Shown here: positions 25,262 through 33,884 of the stretch, piece by piece
Layout: each line of letters begins with the position of its first letter
How positions within the stretch are numbered: position 1 is the first letter of the stretch
Notes under the pieces: model-generated
The model's database searches: none
Seen by the model: only the letters and a program-made list of their open reading frames with translations
Told to the model about the DNA's origin: nothing
Assembly (NCBI GenBank): GCA_025998755.1
Contig: AP024674.1
Span: forward strand, 3,116,162-3,180,161
From: Armatimonadota bacterium
GTDB taxonomy: Bacteria > Armatimonadota > UBA5829 > DSUL01
DNA length: 64,000 nt
Direction: 5' to 3'
Made by a program: the position numbers and the translations under genes

Positions 25262-25495
25262 TGGTTCAGGGTCCTACTGCGAGGCGGCTCCCTGAGCTTT
25301 CCCGGAACGAGCTGTCCAGCTTACGGCTAACCGGCAACCTTAGCGGTAAGGTCCGGCCATCCGGGTCCCGAAAACGAAAGACTGTCTCTCTCCCCACGCG
25401 AAGGCGCGGGAACGTGGCGCCTTCTTACAAGCCAACACGCGGAGGAGCGACCGAGCGGTGGGAGCCGGCAACCACTCCCACCGCTCTCCTCTTTT
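25262..25495 (+). ncRNA. Candidate structured small RNA, about 230 nt
   Basis: Bounded by a near-consensus promoter and an intrinsic terminator, with no coding pattern. Visible stems: CTTACGGCTAA/TTAGCGGTAAG (25320-25350, one G-G mismatch); GAAGGCGC/GCGCCTTC (25400-25424); a short CCGG/CCGG stem near 25353-25370. I do not see the SRP RNA tetraloop region, a tmRNA acceptor, RNase P motifs or a riboswitch core. No plus-strand gene follows, so it is more likely a trans-acting or housekeeping RNA than a leader. Confidence 0.6.
25453..25495 (+). terminator. Rho-independent terminator
   Basis: GAGCGGTGGGAG (25453-25464) pairs perfectly with CTCCCACCGCTC (25475-25486), 10-base loop, then TCCTCTTTT. 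Confidence 0.85.
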
Positions 25496-25560
25496 GCAGG
25501 GAACAGTCGATGCCAGGAGTTCCCCTCACTCCGGATTATGGCAGGGTCCGCGGTTTATCC

Positions 25561-27048
25561 TCAGGAAGCAGATTCGCCGATGCCGCTCAGCAGGTAGTTC
25601 ACCACATCGCGAGCGGAGTACGACTGCTTCCCCCCTGCCAGAAGCACCCGCGCCGCGCGCAGGTCCTCGCCCAGAGTGACGATCAGCTCCTCGGCCTCGC
25701 CGTCGCGGCGCACCTGCGCAAAACCGGCCGTGGCCAGCAGGCCGTTGCACAGGCAGACCCGGCCGTCCGTCTCCGTGACATCGCCGCCTTTCTTCACGAA
25801 GATATCCACAGGCTCGGCCGGGCAGCGGAAGCCCAGAGTCCCGTCCGCCTTTACATAGGCGTCGCGGAGATACCCGCGATCGCAGATGCGCTGGCGGTTG
25901 CGGTAGACTTCGGGATCGGAGAGCGACCCCGGCAGCTCGGCGATCTTGATGGGGAAACCGGTGGGGGACACGCGCGGTCGGGTGATGACTTCCAGGGACC
26001 CGTCGGAAGCCATCTGGCGTAGCCTCTGCTTGATGGCGGGATCCATGCCTGATTCGTCGCTCAGCGCGAAGGCGGTACCCACCTGAATGCCCTCCGCCCC
26101 CTCCTCCAGGGCTTTCTTCAACCCCTCGGGCGTGCCGTAGGAACCGGCCATCCAGAACGGAAGACCCAGCTCACGGATCTTTTCCAGGTCAACATCGTCG
26201 CGGCTTCCGTAGACGGGCTCCCCGCGCTCGTTGAACTCCTGCATCCCGCCTCTCGGCGGAGCGTTGTGACCTCCTGCAGTGGGACCCTCGATAACGAACC
26301 CGTCCACGCGTTTGCCTTCAGGCTTCTTGTAAAGAGAGGTGGCCAGCGTGTCGGACGCAATGATGGCCAGGAACTTCGGGCAGGCCAGATCCACCGGGAT
26401 CCCGCCGGTTATTTCGCGCGGATCGAAGTGGACCTCATACACCCGGCCGCCCGTATCGCCTTGCACCTGAAGGCGCAGGGATGCCTCTCTGCAGAGGGAT
26501 AGTTGCTCAAGAGCTTGCGGAATGGCCCGGGGGATGCCAGCCCCCATCAGGATACAATCCACCCCGGCGAGTATCGCGCCGAACAGCAAAGCCAGCGTAG
26601 GAAGCTGAATCTTGGTGAGCAGGTTCATTCCCACCAGCCCGTTGTGGCCCTCGCGCGCCAGCCAGACCTCGGAGAACGCGCTGACCACTGCCAGCTCCGT
26701 CAGCTTGCGTGAAGGCCGGTCGCTCCACATCGGTACGGGCTTGAACGGCCTGTCCGGGTCCTTGCCGCCTTCCACGAAATACTCGTTCCAGACGCGCTCT
26801 GCGATGGCGCGGAAAGGGAAGTTGCTAAACGCGCGCTGTAGATGACCGCCGGGATCTCCCATCTGCAGACGGCCGGCGATGACTCCCTCGATGACGGTGC
26901 CCGAGATCACTCCCATCTGGCCGAGCTGGGCCACCGCCCGGGCAAGGGGCCAGGTGGAGATGCCTACCCCCATCCCTCCCTGTATGATCTTTGGCCTATA
27001 CCGGAACACCGCGTCTCTCCCGCCCAGATCTGCGGCAGGCAGGCGCAA
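25561..27048 (-). CDS. Nitronate monooxygenase / NPD-family flavoprotein
   Basis: 495 residues. FMN-dependent TIM-barrel enzyme of the 2-nitropropane dioxygenase/FabK-like superfamily: KIIQGGMGVGIS near the start, AGVDCILMGAGIPRAIP, VIEGPTAGGHNAPP and GAEGIQVGTAFALSDES (phosphate binding). It is longer than the usual 320-380 residues because of a C-terminal extension (about 390-495) containing CRCPAEP-like and CLCNG cysteines, which may bind a metal. True substrate unknown; such long versions are often annotated only as NPD-family. Start taken at 27048; a shorter start near VFRYRPK is possible. Confidence 0.8.
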   Translation of the reverse strand: MRLPAADLGGRDAVFRYRPKIIQGGMGVGISTWPLARAVAQLGQMGVISGTVIEGVIAGRLQMGDPGGHLQRAFSNFPFRAIAERVWNEYFVEGGKDPDRPFKPVPMWSDRPSRKLTELAVVSAFSEVWLAREGHNGLVGMNLLTKIQLPTLALLFGAILAGVDCILMGAGIPRAIPQALEQLSLCREASLRLQVQGDTGGRVYEVHFDPREITGGIPVDLACPKFLAIIASDTLATSLYKKPEGKRVDGFVIEGPTAGGHNAPPRGGMQEFNERGEPVYGSRDDVDLEKIRELGLPFWMAGSYGTPEGLKKALEEGAEGIQVGTAFALSDESGMDPAIKQRLRQMASDGSLEVITRPRVSPTGFPIKIAELPGSLSDPEVYRNRQRICDRGYLRDAYVKADGTLGFRCPAEPVDIFVKKGGDVTETDGRVCLCNGLLATAGFAQVRRDGEAEELIVTLGEDLRAARVLLAGGKQSYSARDVVNYLLSGIGESAS

Positions 27049-27356
27049 CTAAATCCCGGCCCTTCGGGCCGGTTATCGCTGAACTCGGATGGTTGGGGTT
27101 ATGGGAACGGACTGCCAAATCGCTCAAGAAGTTCAGTCCACTTGCTGTCAAAGTTATTCGATATCCGGCGGGCATCCGCCCTGCCGGGAACGACTGCATT
27201 GTGCCTCTCAGAGCCTTCCCGCGTCAACATCTGCGATCCTGCCCGGTGTTCAGGGCAGGTTTGAAAAGGTGCCACGCAGAAAGCGCCTGTGGTGGCGGAT
27301 GTCTACTTCAACAGACGTTGTCTGCCCAAACCGTCGTTCAGGAGTCTTTTCCCCGC
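27049..27356. other. Intergenic region between divergent genes
   Basis: No gene seen. It holds a perfect CCGGCCC-TTC-GGGCCGG hairpin (27056-27072), probably in the leader of the minus-strand gene, and the presumed promoter region of the GH4 gene. Confidence 0.5.
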
Positions 27357-28676
27357 ATGTTGAAAGTCGCGATGATCGGAGCCGGTAGCGTCGGCTTTAC
27401 CCGCCGCCTGTTCATGGATATCCTGGCCGTGCCGGAGCTGCGGGACACCGAGTTCCGTTTTATGGACATTGCGGAGGAGCCGCTGGAGATGTCCGCTGCG
27501 CTGTGCCGCAAGATGGCCGAGGATAGCGGCGTGGCGACTATGGTCAGGGCCACTGCAGACCGCAGAGAGGCGCTGGACGGCGCGGATTATGTGTTCTGCA
27601 TGATCCGGGTGGGCGGCCTGGAAGCCTTTGCAAAGGATATCGAGATCCCCCTGAAGTACGGCGTGGACCAATGCGTGGGCGACACTTTGGGGCCGGGCGG
27701 GGTGTTCTATGCGCTGCGCACCATTCCGGTGCTGCTGGATATCGCCGCCGACATGCGAGAGCTTTGCCCTGATGCACTGCTGCTGAACTATTCGAACCCG
27801 ATGGCCATGAACTGCTGGGCGCTTCGCAGGGCAGGAGGAGTGCGGGTGGTGGGGTTGTGTCACGGCGTGCAGCACGGCGCGTGGCAGATCGCCAAGGCGC
27901 TTGGCATCCCGCTGGAAGAGATGCAGTATGTCTGCGCGGGCATCAATCATCAGACCTGGTTCATCCAGGTCTGTCATCGGGGGCAGGATCTCACCTCGCG
28001 CATTCCTGAGGCTATGGCCGCAGATGAGGACATCCGCAGGCACGATCCGCTCCGTTTGGACGTGCTCCAGCGGTTCGGCTATTATTCCACGGAGTCCAAC
28101 GGCCATCTTTCCGAGTATCTGCCCTGGTACCGGAAGGGGCCGGATCGGGACCGCTACTTGGACTACTCCATTTGGCCGGGCGGCGAGACCGGTGGTTATC
28201 TGCGGGCGAGCAGGGAGACAGCGGAGGATTACCGCAAAAACTACCCCAAGTGGCTGTCCGGGGAGCTGGATCAGATCCGATTGGGCGACCGCAGCGTGGA
28301 GCACGGTTCCTACATTCTTGAGGCCTTGGAGACGGGCCGCGTCTACCGGGGATGCTTCAATGTGGAGAATACCGGGCTCATCACGAACCTTCCTGACGGA
28401 TGCACGGTGGAGCTGCCCTGCATTGTGGATTCCACCGGCATCCATCCCCAGTTCGTGGGCGATCTGCCGATGCAGTGCGCCGCCACCTGCCGCGCCAGCA
28501 TCAGCGTGCAGGAGATGGCTGTCGAGGCGGCCCTGACCGGTGATCGCCGGCTAGTCCGGCTGGCGGTGCTGCACGACCCACTGACCGGGGCACTTTGCAC
28601 CCCGGATCAGGTGTGGACGATGGTGGACGAGATGTTCCGCGAGCTTGCTCCTTGGCTCCCGCAGTTCCGCGGCTGA
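27357..28676 (+). CDS. Family 4 glycoside hydrolase (alpha-galactosidase/glucuronidase type)
   Basis: 439 residues from ATG 27357 (the frame is open further upstream, but MLKVAMIGAGSVGFTRRLFM is the family N-terminus; AGGAG precedes). GH4 enzymes use NAD+ and Mn2+ and cleave by oxidation-elimination. Seen: Rossmann GAGSVGFT, LLNYSNPMAMNCWAL, the metal-binding Cys/His in VVGLCHGVQHGAWQ, and AGINHQTWF. Intracellular, no signal peptide. It starts a plus-strand pair with the GHL6-like gene 66 bases downstream, which suggests breakdown of the same oligosaccharide. The MelA-like motif favours alpha-galactosidase, without certainty. Confidence 0.92.
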   Translation: MLKVAMIGAGSVGFTRRLFMDILAVPELRDTEFRFMDIAEEPLEMSAALCRKMAEDSGVATMVRATADRREALDGADYVFCMIRVGGLEAFAKDIEIPLKYGVDQCVGDTLGPGGVFYALRTIPVLLDIAADMRELCPDALLLNYSNPMAMNCWALRRAGGVRVVGLCHGVQHGAWQIAKALGIPLEEMQYVCAGINHQTWFIQVCHRGQDLTSRIPEAMAADEDIRRHDPLRLDVLQRFGYYSTESNGHLSEYLPWYRKGPDRDRYLDYSIWPGGETGGYLRASRETAEDYRKNYPKWLSGELDQIRLGDRSVEHGSYILEALETGRVYRGCFNVENTGLITNLPDGCTVELPCIVDSTGIHPQFVGDLPMQCAATCRASISVQEMAVEAALTGDRRLVRLAVLHDPLTGALCTPDQVWTMVDEMFRELAPWLPQFRG

Positions 28677-28742
28677 AAACCATAGCCGGGAATGAGGAAG
28701 CTGGTGGAGCGTCCCGGTTCCAAAAGTAGAGAGTATGGGCAA

Positions 28743-30755
28743 ATGAGTCGCTATGAGCTGCGCTTCAGGCAAGTGCATCTGGACTTCCATACGTCCCCGC
28801 ATATTCCGGGGATCGGAGAAGCCTTCAACCGCAAGCAGTGGCAGGAAGCTCTGAGGCTGGGTTGCGTGGACAGCATCACCTGCTTTTCCAAGTGCCATCA
28901 CGGCTGGAGCTACCATCCCACGGAAGTGGGCCGGATGCACCCGCATCTACGGTTCGACCTGTTGCGAGCCCAGATCGAAGCGAGCAAGGAGATCGGCGTC
29001 AACGTTCCCGTCTATCTCTCCGCCGGGGTGGACGATCTGGCTGCCTCCGAGCATCCAGAATGGCGTGAGATCAGCATTGGGGGAGCCTATCAAGGGTGGA
29101 CCGGGCCCATCAATCAGCCCGGCTTCAAGAAAATGTGCTTCAACACGCCCTACCTGGATTACCTCTGCAGGCAGATCGAAGAGGTGGTCCGGCTCTTTCC
29201 GGAGTGCGACGGTATCTTTCTGGACATCATCTCCCAGGGCGAGTGCTGCTGCCGGTGGTGCCTGGAGTATATGGAGGCGAACGGGCTGGACGCGGAGCGC
29301 TCGGAGGATCGACACGCTTGCGCCCAGGCCGCCCTAATGCGCTATTATGAACGCTCCACCGCCGCTGCTCGCTCCCTGCGCCCGGATATGCCCGTTTTCC
29401 ACAACAGCGGGCACATCGCACGGGGTAGAAGGGACATCTTGCGATTCTTCAGCCATCTGGAGCTGGAGTCGCTTCCCACGGGTGGCTGGGGCTATGATCA
29501 CTTTCCTCTATCCGCAAAGTACTGCCAGAATCTTCCGCTGGACTTCTTGGGGATGACGGGCAAGTTCCACACCACGTGGGGAGAGTTCGGCGGCTACAAG
29601 CATCCGAACGCGCTGCGCTACGAATGCGCCCAGGCGCTCGCCAACGGGGCGAAGCTCAGCATCGGTGATCAGTTGCATCCCTCTGGGGAGATGGACCTGA
29701 CCACCTACCGGCTCATCGGTGAAGCATATGCTGAGGTGGAGGCAAAGGAGCCCTTCTGCCGGGATGCCAAGCCGGTGGCGGATATCGCAGTCCTCTCCAG
29801 CGAGGCCGAGGGCAAAGGCTCTGGACCGGACACAGGGGCGGGGCGGGTGCTGCTTGAGGAGCATCTGCTGTTCACGCTGGTGGACCGGGAGATGGATTTC
29901 GCGCCTTACAAAGTGCTGATCCTGCCCGACCTCATCGTAGTGGACGAGGAGTTGCAGGGAAAGCTAAAGGACTATCTGGCAGCCGGAGGCGGAGTCCTGC
30001 TGACCGGCAGAAGCGGTTTGCGTGCGGATCTTAGCGGGTTCGCGGTGGACGTCGGCGCCTCTTATGAAGGCGAGAGCCCGCATCAGCCCGATTATCTGGA
30101 AGCCCCCGAGTCACTCCGGCCATCATTCGTGGAATGCCCCCTCGTAATGTACTATCGCTCACAGCAGGCTCGCCCGGAAAAAGGCGAGGCGCTCGGATGG
30201 ATTCGCGCGCCGTATTTCAACCGCACCTGGCGCCACTACTGCAGCCACCAGCACGCGCCCGCCGCCGAGAGGACGGGCTATCCGGCTGCCGTGCGATGCG
30301 GAAACGTGCTGTACCTGGCCCATCCCATCTTCAGCATTTACCACGCCCTAGGAGCGGTGGCCTACCGGGAATATGCCGCCAGAGCCATCCGGTCGCTGCT
30401 GGGCGACGGAGAGACGCTTCGGACCGATCTGCCGTCGGGAGCGCGCGTCACTCTGACGCGTCAGGAGACTGAACGCCGGTGGGTGCTGCATCTGCTTTGT
30501 GCCCCCCGGAACCTGCGAGGGGCACAGATGCAGATCTCGCCGGAGGGATACGTGCGGGATTCTTCTCCGGTGGAGGTGATCGAGGAGCTGGTGCCGCTTC
30601 GCGATGTGACTGTGGAGCTTCGTCTGCCCCGCGCCGTCTCTGCGGTGACGCTGGAACCTCAGGGCCAGCCTCTGCCCTTCGAAACAGCCGGCGGAGCCGT
30701 CCGCCTCACCGTCCCGGAGTTTACCTGTCATCAGATGGTCTGCCTCAAGGATTGA
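28743..30755 (+). CDS. GHL6-type glycosidase with beta-galactosidase trimerisation-like domain
   Basis: 670 residues from ATG 28743 (ATG 28692 would add 17; the family begins near RFRQVHLDFHTSPHI). The N-terminal barrel has the marks of hypothetical glycosyl hydrolase family 6: SITCFSKCHHGWSYHPTEVG, VNVPVYLSAGVDDLAASEHP, CDGIFLDIISQGECCCRWC with Asp as candidate catalytic residue. The middle (VADIAVLSSEAEG, YKVLILPDLIVVDEELQGKL, GGGVLLTGRSG) is a flavodoxin-like trimerisation domain as in GH42 enzymes. Relatives act like alpha-L-fucosidases, but activity here is unproven. Confidence 0.8.
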   Translation: MSRYELRFRQVHLDFHTSPHIPGIGEAFNRKQWQEALRLGCVDSITCFSKCHHGWSYHPTEVGRMHPHLRFDLLRAQIEASKEIGVNVPVYLSAGVDDLAASEHPEWREISIGGAYQGWTGPINQPGFKKMCFNTPYLDYLCRQIEEVVRLFPECDGIFLDIISQGECCCRWCLEYMEANGLDAERSEDRHACAQAALMRYYERSTAAARSLRPDMPVFHNSGHIARGRRDILRFFSHLELESLPTGGWGYDHFPLSAKYCQNLPLDFLGMTGKFHTTWGEFGGYKHPNALRYECAQALANGAKLSIGDQLHPSGEMDLTTYRLIGEAYAEVEAKEPFCRDAKPVADIAVLSSEAEGKGSGPDTGAGRVLLEEHLLFTLVDREMDFAPYKVLILPDLIVVDEELQGKLKDYLAAGGGVLLTGRSGLRADLSGFAVDVGASYEGESPHQPDYLEAPESLRPSFVECPLVMYYRSQQARPEKGEALGWIRAPYFNRTWRHYCSHQHAPAAERTGYPAAVRCGNVLYLAHPIFSIYHALGAVAYREYAARAIRSLLGDGETLRTDLPSGARVTLTRQETERRWVLHLLCAPRNLRGAQMQISPEGYVRDSSPVEVIEELVPLRDVTVELRLPRAVSAVTLEPQGQPLPFETAGGAVRLTVPEFTCHQMVCLKD

Positions 30756-30781
30756 GCGGGCCGCCCCGACAGGCGGCCCGC
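30756..30781. terminator. Hairpin between convergent genes
   Basis: GCGGGCCGCC (30756-30765) pairs with GGCGGCCCGC (30772-30781) just after the GHL6-like stop and before the end of the convergent DUF3352 gene; possibly bidirectional, no T-run. Confidence 0.6.
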
Positions 30782-30807
30782 GAGGCGCTCATCCCTGAAA
30801 TGGGTTT

Positions 30808-32943
30808 TCAGCGGCCCTGTTGCGGGCGGACCTTGGGCGGATTGCCCATCATCCGTTCCGCCTCGACCACCCGGCCGTCAAGAAAGGCCAGCCGGAGCTT
30901 GCCGTCCGGGGTGTCGAACTTCTCCGCAGTGGGCCAACTGCCCGGACGGGTCTCCGCAAAGGCCACCACCTCCTGCGGATTGATTATGTCCTGCATCCTC
31001 AATCCCGCCAGCTTAGGGTTGTAGGAGAAGGTAAATCCTTCGAATGCGCTGACGAAGGCCATAGGGTTGTCCACGTAGGGGTGAAGAGCGTCCTTCCAGT
31101 TCTCCGCATCCGGCAGCTGGCCTTCGTGGTCCTGAGCGTAGGACTTCAGCGCTGACACAAGCTCCATCAGGCATTCCAGGCTGTCCTGCGGGGCATCGAG
31201 CTCGCCCACGGACTCCTGTTCTGCCGTTGTGGACCCCGACATTACGGCTTGCCCGGCGACGCCGGCGGTCAGGGCTCCGACCATGCCTCCTATGTATGCC
31301 CACAGACCGGCTGGCTGAGGGCCTATCTTCGTGCGCAGGGCCATGCGCATCTCCGCGCCTCCCTCGGCGAGCCCGAAGGAGATGCCCACCCCTCGCGTCG
31401 CCTTAAGTGCATCTGTCATCATCCGGATTGACGCTAACTCGGACATCCCCAAGCTCTCATAGAGCCAACCCAGTGCGGCGACGCCTTCCAGGCTGATCCA
31501 TGCATCCAGCATGCGGGGGCCGCCCAGAAGTGTCCGGACGTCAGCGTAAGCACGATTGACTGCGAGGCACGTGGCCGGGGACACCGCCGTCAGCTTCTGC
31601 GCGCTGCGCCAGTCAGACGCAAAAAACACAGTTCCATCCAGTATTCCGGCAAAGCCCGCCGTCCGTCCGTCCTCCACGCGTGTGATGCGGTAGATTTCGG
31701 CGCGGAGCGCCTGCGGCTCGCGGGCAGCCCGCATCCCTGCTGCCGGCAGGCCCTCCCTGAACTTCGATAGTAGCTCGGAAGCCTGCGCGTCTTTTACGGC
31801 TTTGCATACCATCACATAGTTGGGCCGGGGGATGAGACCTGTCAGAGCCAGGCCGGCCGATCCTTCTTCCATCAGCGACAGCACCTGCACCGCCGCGCGA
31901 ACGTCGTCCGGGCTGCCTTCCTGCAGCATCTCGCCAGAGCGGCGTTCCAGCATCGGCTTCAGGATCCCGGGTGAACCGGTGCTGATGACGGCCAGTGTGT
32001 TGGCAGGCAGCAAGGTGGCTATGTCTGTTGAGGATGGCGCGCCGCCCATCATCGGGCCGAGCATTCCCATCAGCACCGGAGGAATGTCGCCCTGAACGTT
32101 CATCACCATCCCCTCGTCGGATACGCTGAGTCCGCCGTGGGCTCCGGCGCGCAAGGCCATCATCCCGAACATCGCCGCCAGAAAGTCCTGCTCTCCGACT
32201 GCCTCCTGCTGCGGCATCAGCTTCTGCATCACGGGACTCAGGTCCACGGCGAAGGCCACCAGATCATCTGCGTGGAGCGCCAGCATCTCCGCCAGCGCGG
32301 GCGAGGGGCCATCCGGAGGAGATTCCAGCACCTGACGGAGGCGATCCGCGCTCTCCGCCATCAGGACCGCGCCATCCGTCACCGCATAAGCCGGGTGCAG
32401 AACCCGATCTCCCTGTTGAATCTTCCAGATATAGAGGGTCGCGCCGCCGGCCTGTTGCGTGGCTGGGTCGCCGTCCCGAATGACCGATCCCACCAGGTCC
32501 AGCAGCTCGCGCTCGGCCTTCTGGCGGTCCCGGCACTCCACCGCGAGCACCATTCCCGGCACGGGGATTTCGCCCTCGTTCGGCTGCGAGTTCAATAGCG
32601 AGCGCGGATCCATCGCGAAAACGGCGGCCTCTCCCGCCCAGCCGAAGAGCTTCCCTTCCGGAGGCACGTCCAGTCCCAAGGCAGCCATCATCCTCGCCAG
32701 GCCGGTATTGAACGCGGCGTTCCACTCCGCGATGCGTGCCGCGTCTTCCCCTTCTTGCTGCTTCTTCAGGTAGGCGCCGCTCGCCGTGTTCTCGCTGGCG
32801 TCTATGCGGACGATCACCGGCCAGTCCTTCGGCACAAGGCGCAATAGACCTTCCGCGGCGCCTGCCGACCGTGCGGGCAAGCCTGACAGGGTGACCGCAA
32901 CGGCCACCGCCGCCACATATGCGATGCGAACAGCTCTTGTCAT
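30808..32943 (-). CDS. Secreted DUF3352-like protein
   Basis: 711 residues from ATG 32943 (AAGGAAG upstream; signal peptide follows, cleavage near SAGAAEG). Long sequence of strand-helix units typical of DUF3352 proteins (WPVIVRIDASENTASGAYLK, AVFAMDPRSLL, YAVTDGAVLMAESADRLRQV, TLLPANTLAVISTGSP). The last 120 residues contain a membrane-like stretch (YIGGMVGALTAGVAGQAVMS) and a pseudopilin-like tail (LKSYAQDHEGQLPDAENWKD). Function unknown; located at the cell surface or in the periplasm. Confidence 0.7.
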   Translation of the reverse strand: MTRAVRIAYVAAVAVAVTLSGLPARSAGAAEGLLRLVPKDWPVIVRIDASENTASGAYLKKQQEGEDAARIAEWNAAFNTGLARMMAALGLDVPPEGKLFGWAGEAAVFAMDPRSLLNSQPNEGEIPVPGMVLAVECRDRQKAERELLDLVGSVIRDGDPATQQAGGATLYIWKIQQGDRVLHPAYAVTDGAVLMAESADRLRQVLESPPDGPSPALAEMLALHADDLVAFAVDLSPVMQKLMPQQEAVGEQDFLAAMFGMMALRAGAHGGLSVSDEGMVMNVQGDIPPVLMGMLGPMMGGAPSSTDIATLLPANTLAVISTGSPGILKPMLERRSGEMLQEGSPDDVRAAVQVLSLMEEGSAGLALTGLIPRPNYVMVCKAVKDAQASELLSKFREGLPAAGMRAAREPQALRAEIYRITRVEDGRTAGFAGILDGTVFFASDWRSAQKLTAVSPATCLAVNRAYADVRTLLGGPRMLDAWISLEGVAALGWLYESLGMSELASIRMMTDALKATRGVGISFGLAEGGAEMRMALRTKIGPQPAGLWAYIGGMVGALTAGVAGQAVMSGSTTAEQESVGELDAPQDSLECLMELVSALKSYAQDHEGQLPDAENWKDALHPYVDNPMAFVSAFEGFTFSYNPKLAGLRMQDIINPQEVVAFAETRPGSWPTAEKFDTPDGKLRLAFLDGRVVEAERMMGNPPKVRPQQGR

Positions 32944-33047
32944 TAGTGTCACTTCCTTTCCTCCACCGTGCTTCCCCGCGCCCAGGCCGGAAAAGCGGAC
33001 CACACCGGCATCCGGTCAAACCTGGACACTGGCGGCCAAGGAACCTC

Positions 33048-33884
33048 TTACACCACCGTTTCTTCCTCTCCTGCGGCCGATTCCGGTTGCTTTTTTCTCA
33101 TGGCCGCCTGTGTCTGGAGCAGCATAAGCACCGACATCACCAGCAGGAAAGCGCCGAAGACTCCTTTCAGAGTCCCTGCATTCAATGCGTTGGCGATCCG
33201 GCTGCCGGCGATGCTTCCCGGGATGCCTCCCAGCGCAAGTCCCGCCGCACCTCCCAGGTCCACGTGACCCAGCCGGTAGTGTGTGCGCGCGCCGGAAATG
33301 GCTGTCGGCACTATGGCCAAAAGCGAGGTTCCCTGGGCGGTCTGCTGGGTGATCCCCAGCAGAAGCACCATCACTGGCACCATAACGATGCCTCCTCCGA
33401 TGCCGAGCAGCCCGGCCAGAAAGCCGCTCACAAGTCCCGTTCCCAGCCCGGCCAGCGCCGCTCCCGCGCCGTCCAGAAGAGCGGCCCCGGGTGCGCCGTT
33501 CCCGCCGGTCATCATCCTCAGCCCGGTCAGCAACACAAAAACCGAGAAGATCGCTTTCAGCTGGAGAGCAGGCAGCCGGCGGGTTGCTCGCGCCCCGGCG
33601 AAAGCCCCCAACATCCCTCCGGGGATCAGCGTGACAGCCACCAGCCAGTTCACGGATCCCAGTATTCCGTACGAAGCGGCGGCCACCGTCGCTAGCAGGA
33701 CCATGATGGCAAGTGACGTGCCATGCGCCTCGTGCTGACTGTATCCCAGCAGATATACCATCGCAGGGACCATCAGCACGCCGCCACCCACCCCCATCAG
33801 ACCGGCCAGCAGCCCGGCAGCCAGCCCGATCGACACCAGGCGCGCCCAGGAATGACCGCCGCTCAACCGGGCCAGCGTAGTCAC
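33048..33884 (-). CDS. TauE/SafE-family sulfite/anion exporter
   Basis: 278 residues with about eight hydrophobic helices arranged as two repeats, each opening with a glycine-rich GxxxGxGGG motif: LAGLMGVGGGVLMVPAMVYL and FLAGLLGIGGGIVMVPVMVL. This is the signature of TauE/SafE transporters, which export sulfite, sulfoacetate or related anions. It starts with a four-base ATGA overlap with the URO-D gene upstream, so the two are one operon. Confidence 0.93.
   Translation of the reverse strand: MTTLARLSGGHSWARLVSIGLAAGLLAGLMGVGGGVLMVPAMVYLLGYSQHEAHGTSLAIMVLLATVAAASYGILGSVNWLVAVTLIPGGMLGAFAGARATRRLPALQLKAIFSVFVLLTGLRMMTGGNGAPGAALLDGAGAALAGLGTGLVSGFLAGLLGIGGGIVMVPVMVLLLGITQQTAQGTSLLAIVPTAISGARTHYRLGHVDLGGAAGLALGGIPGSIAGSRIANALNAGTLKGVFGAFLLVMSVLMLLQTQAAMRKKQPESAAGEEETVV

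Noticed and set aside
25262-25495. SRP RNA, tmRNA, SAM or T-box element
   Set aside because: GGTCCGG and GGCAACC words first suggested SRP RNA or a SAM riboswitch, but the GGAAGCAGC loop, tRNA-like ends, T-box GGTGG core and a downstream plus-strand gene are all missing.
25114-26022. 302-residue plus-strand open frame
   Set aside because: It overlaps the promoter, RNA candidate and terminator and runs antisense into the flavoenzyme gene; no protein motif. GC-rich DNA gives long false frames.
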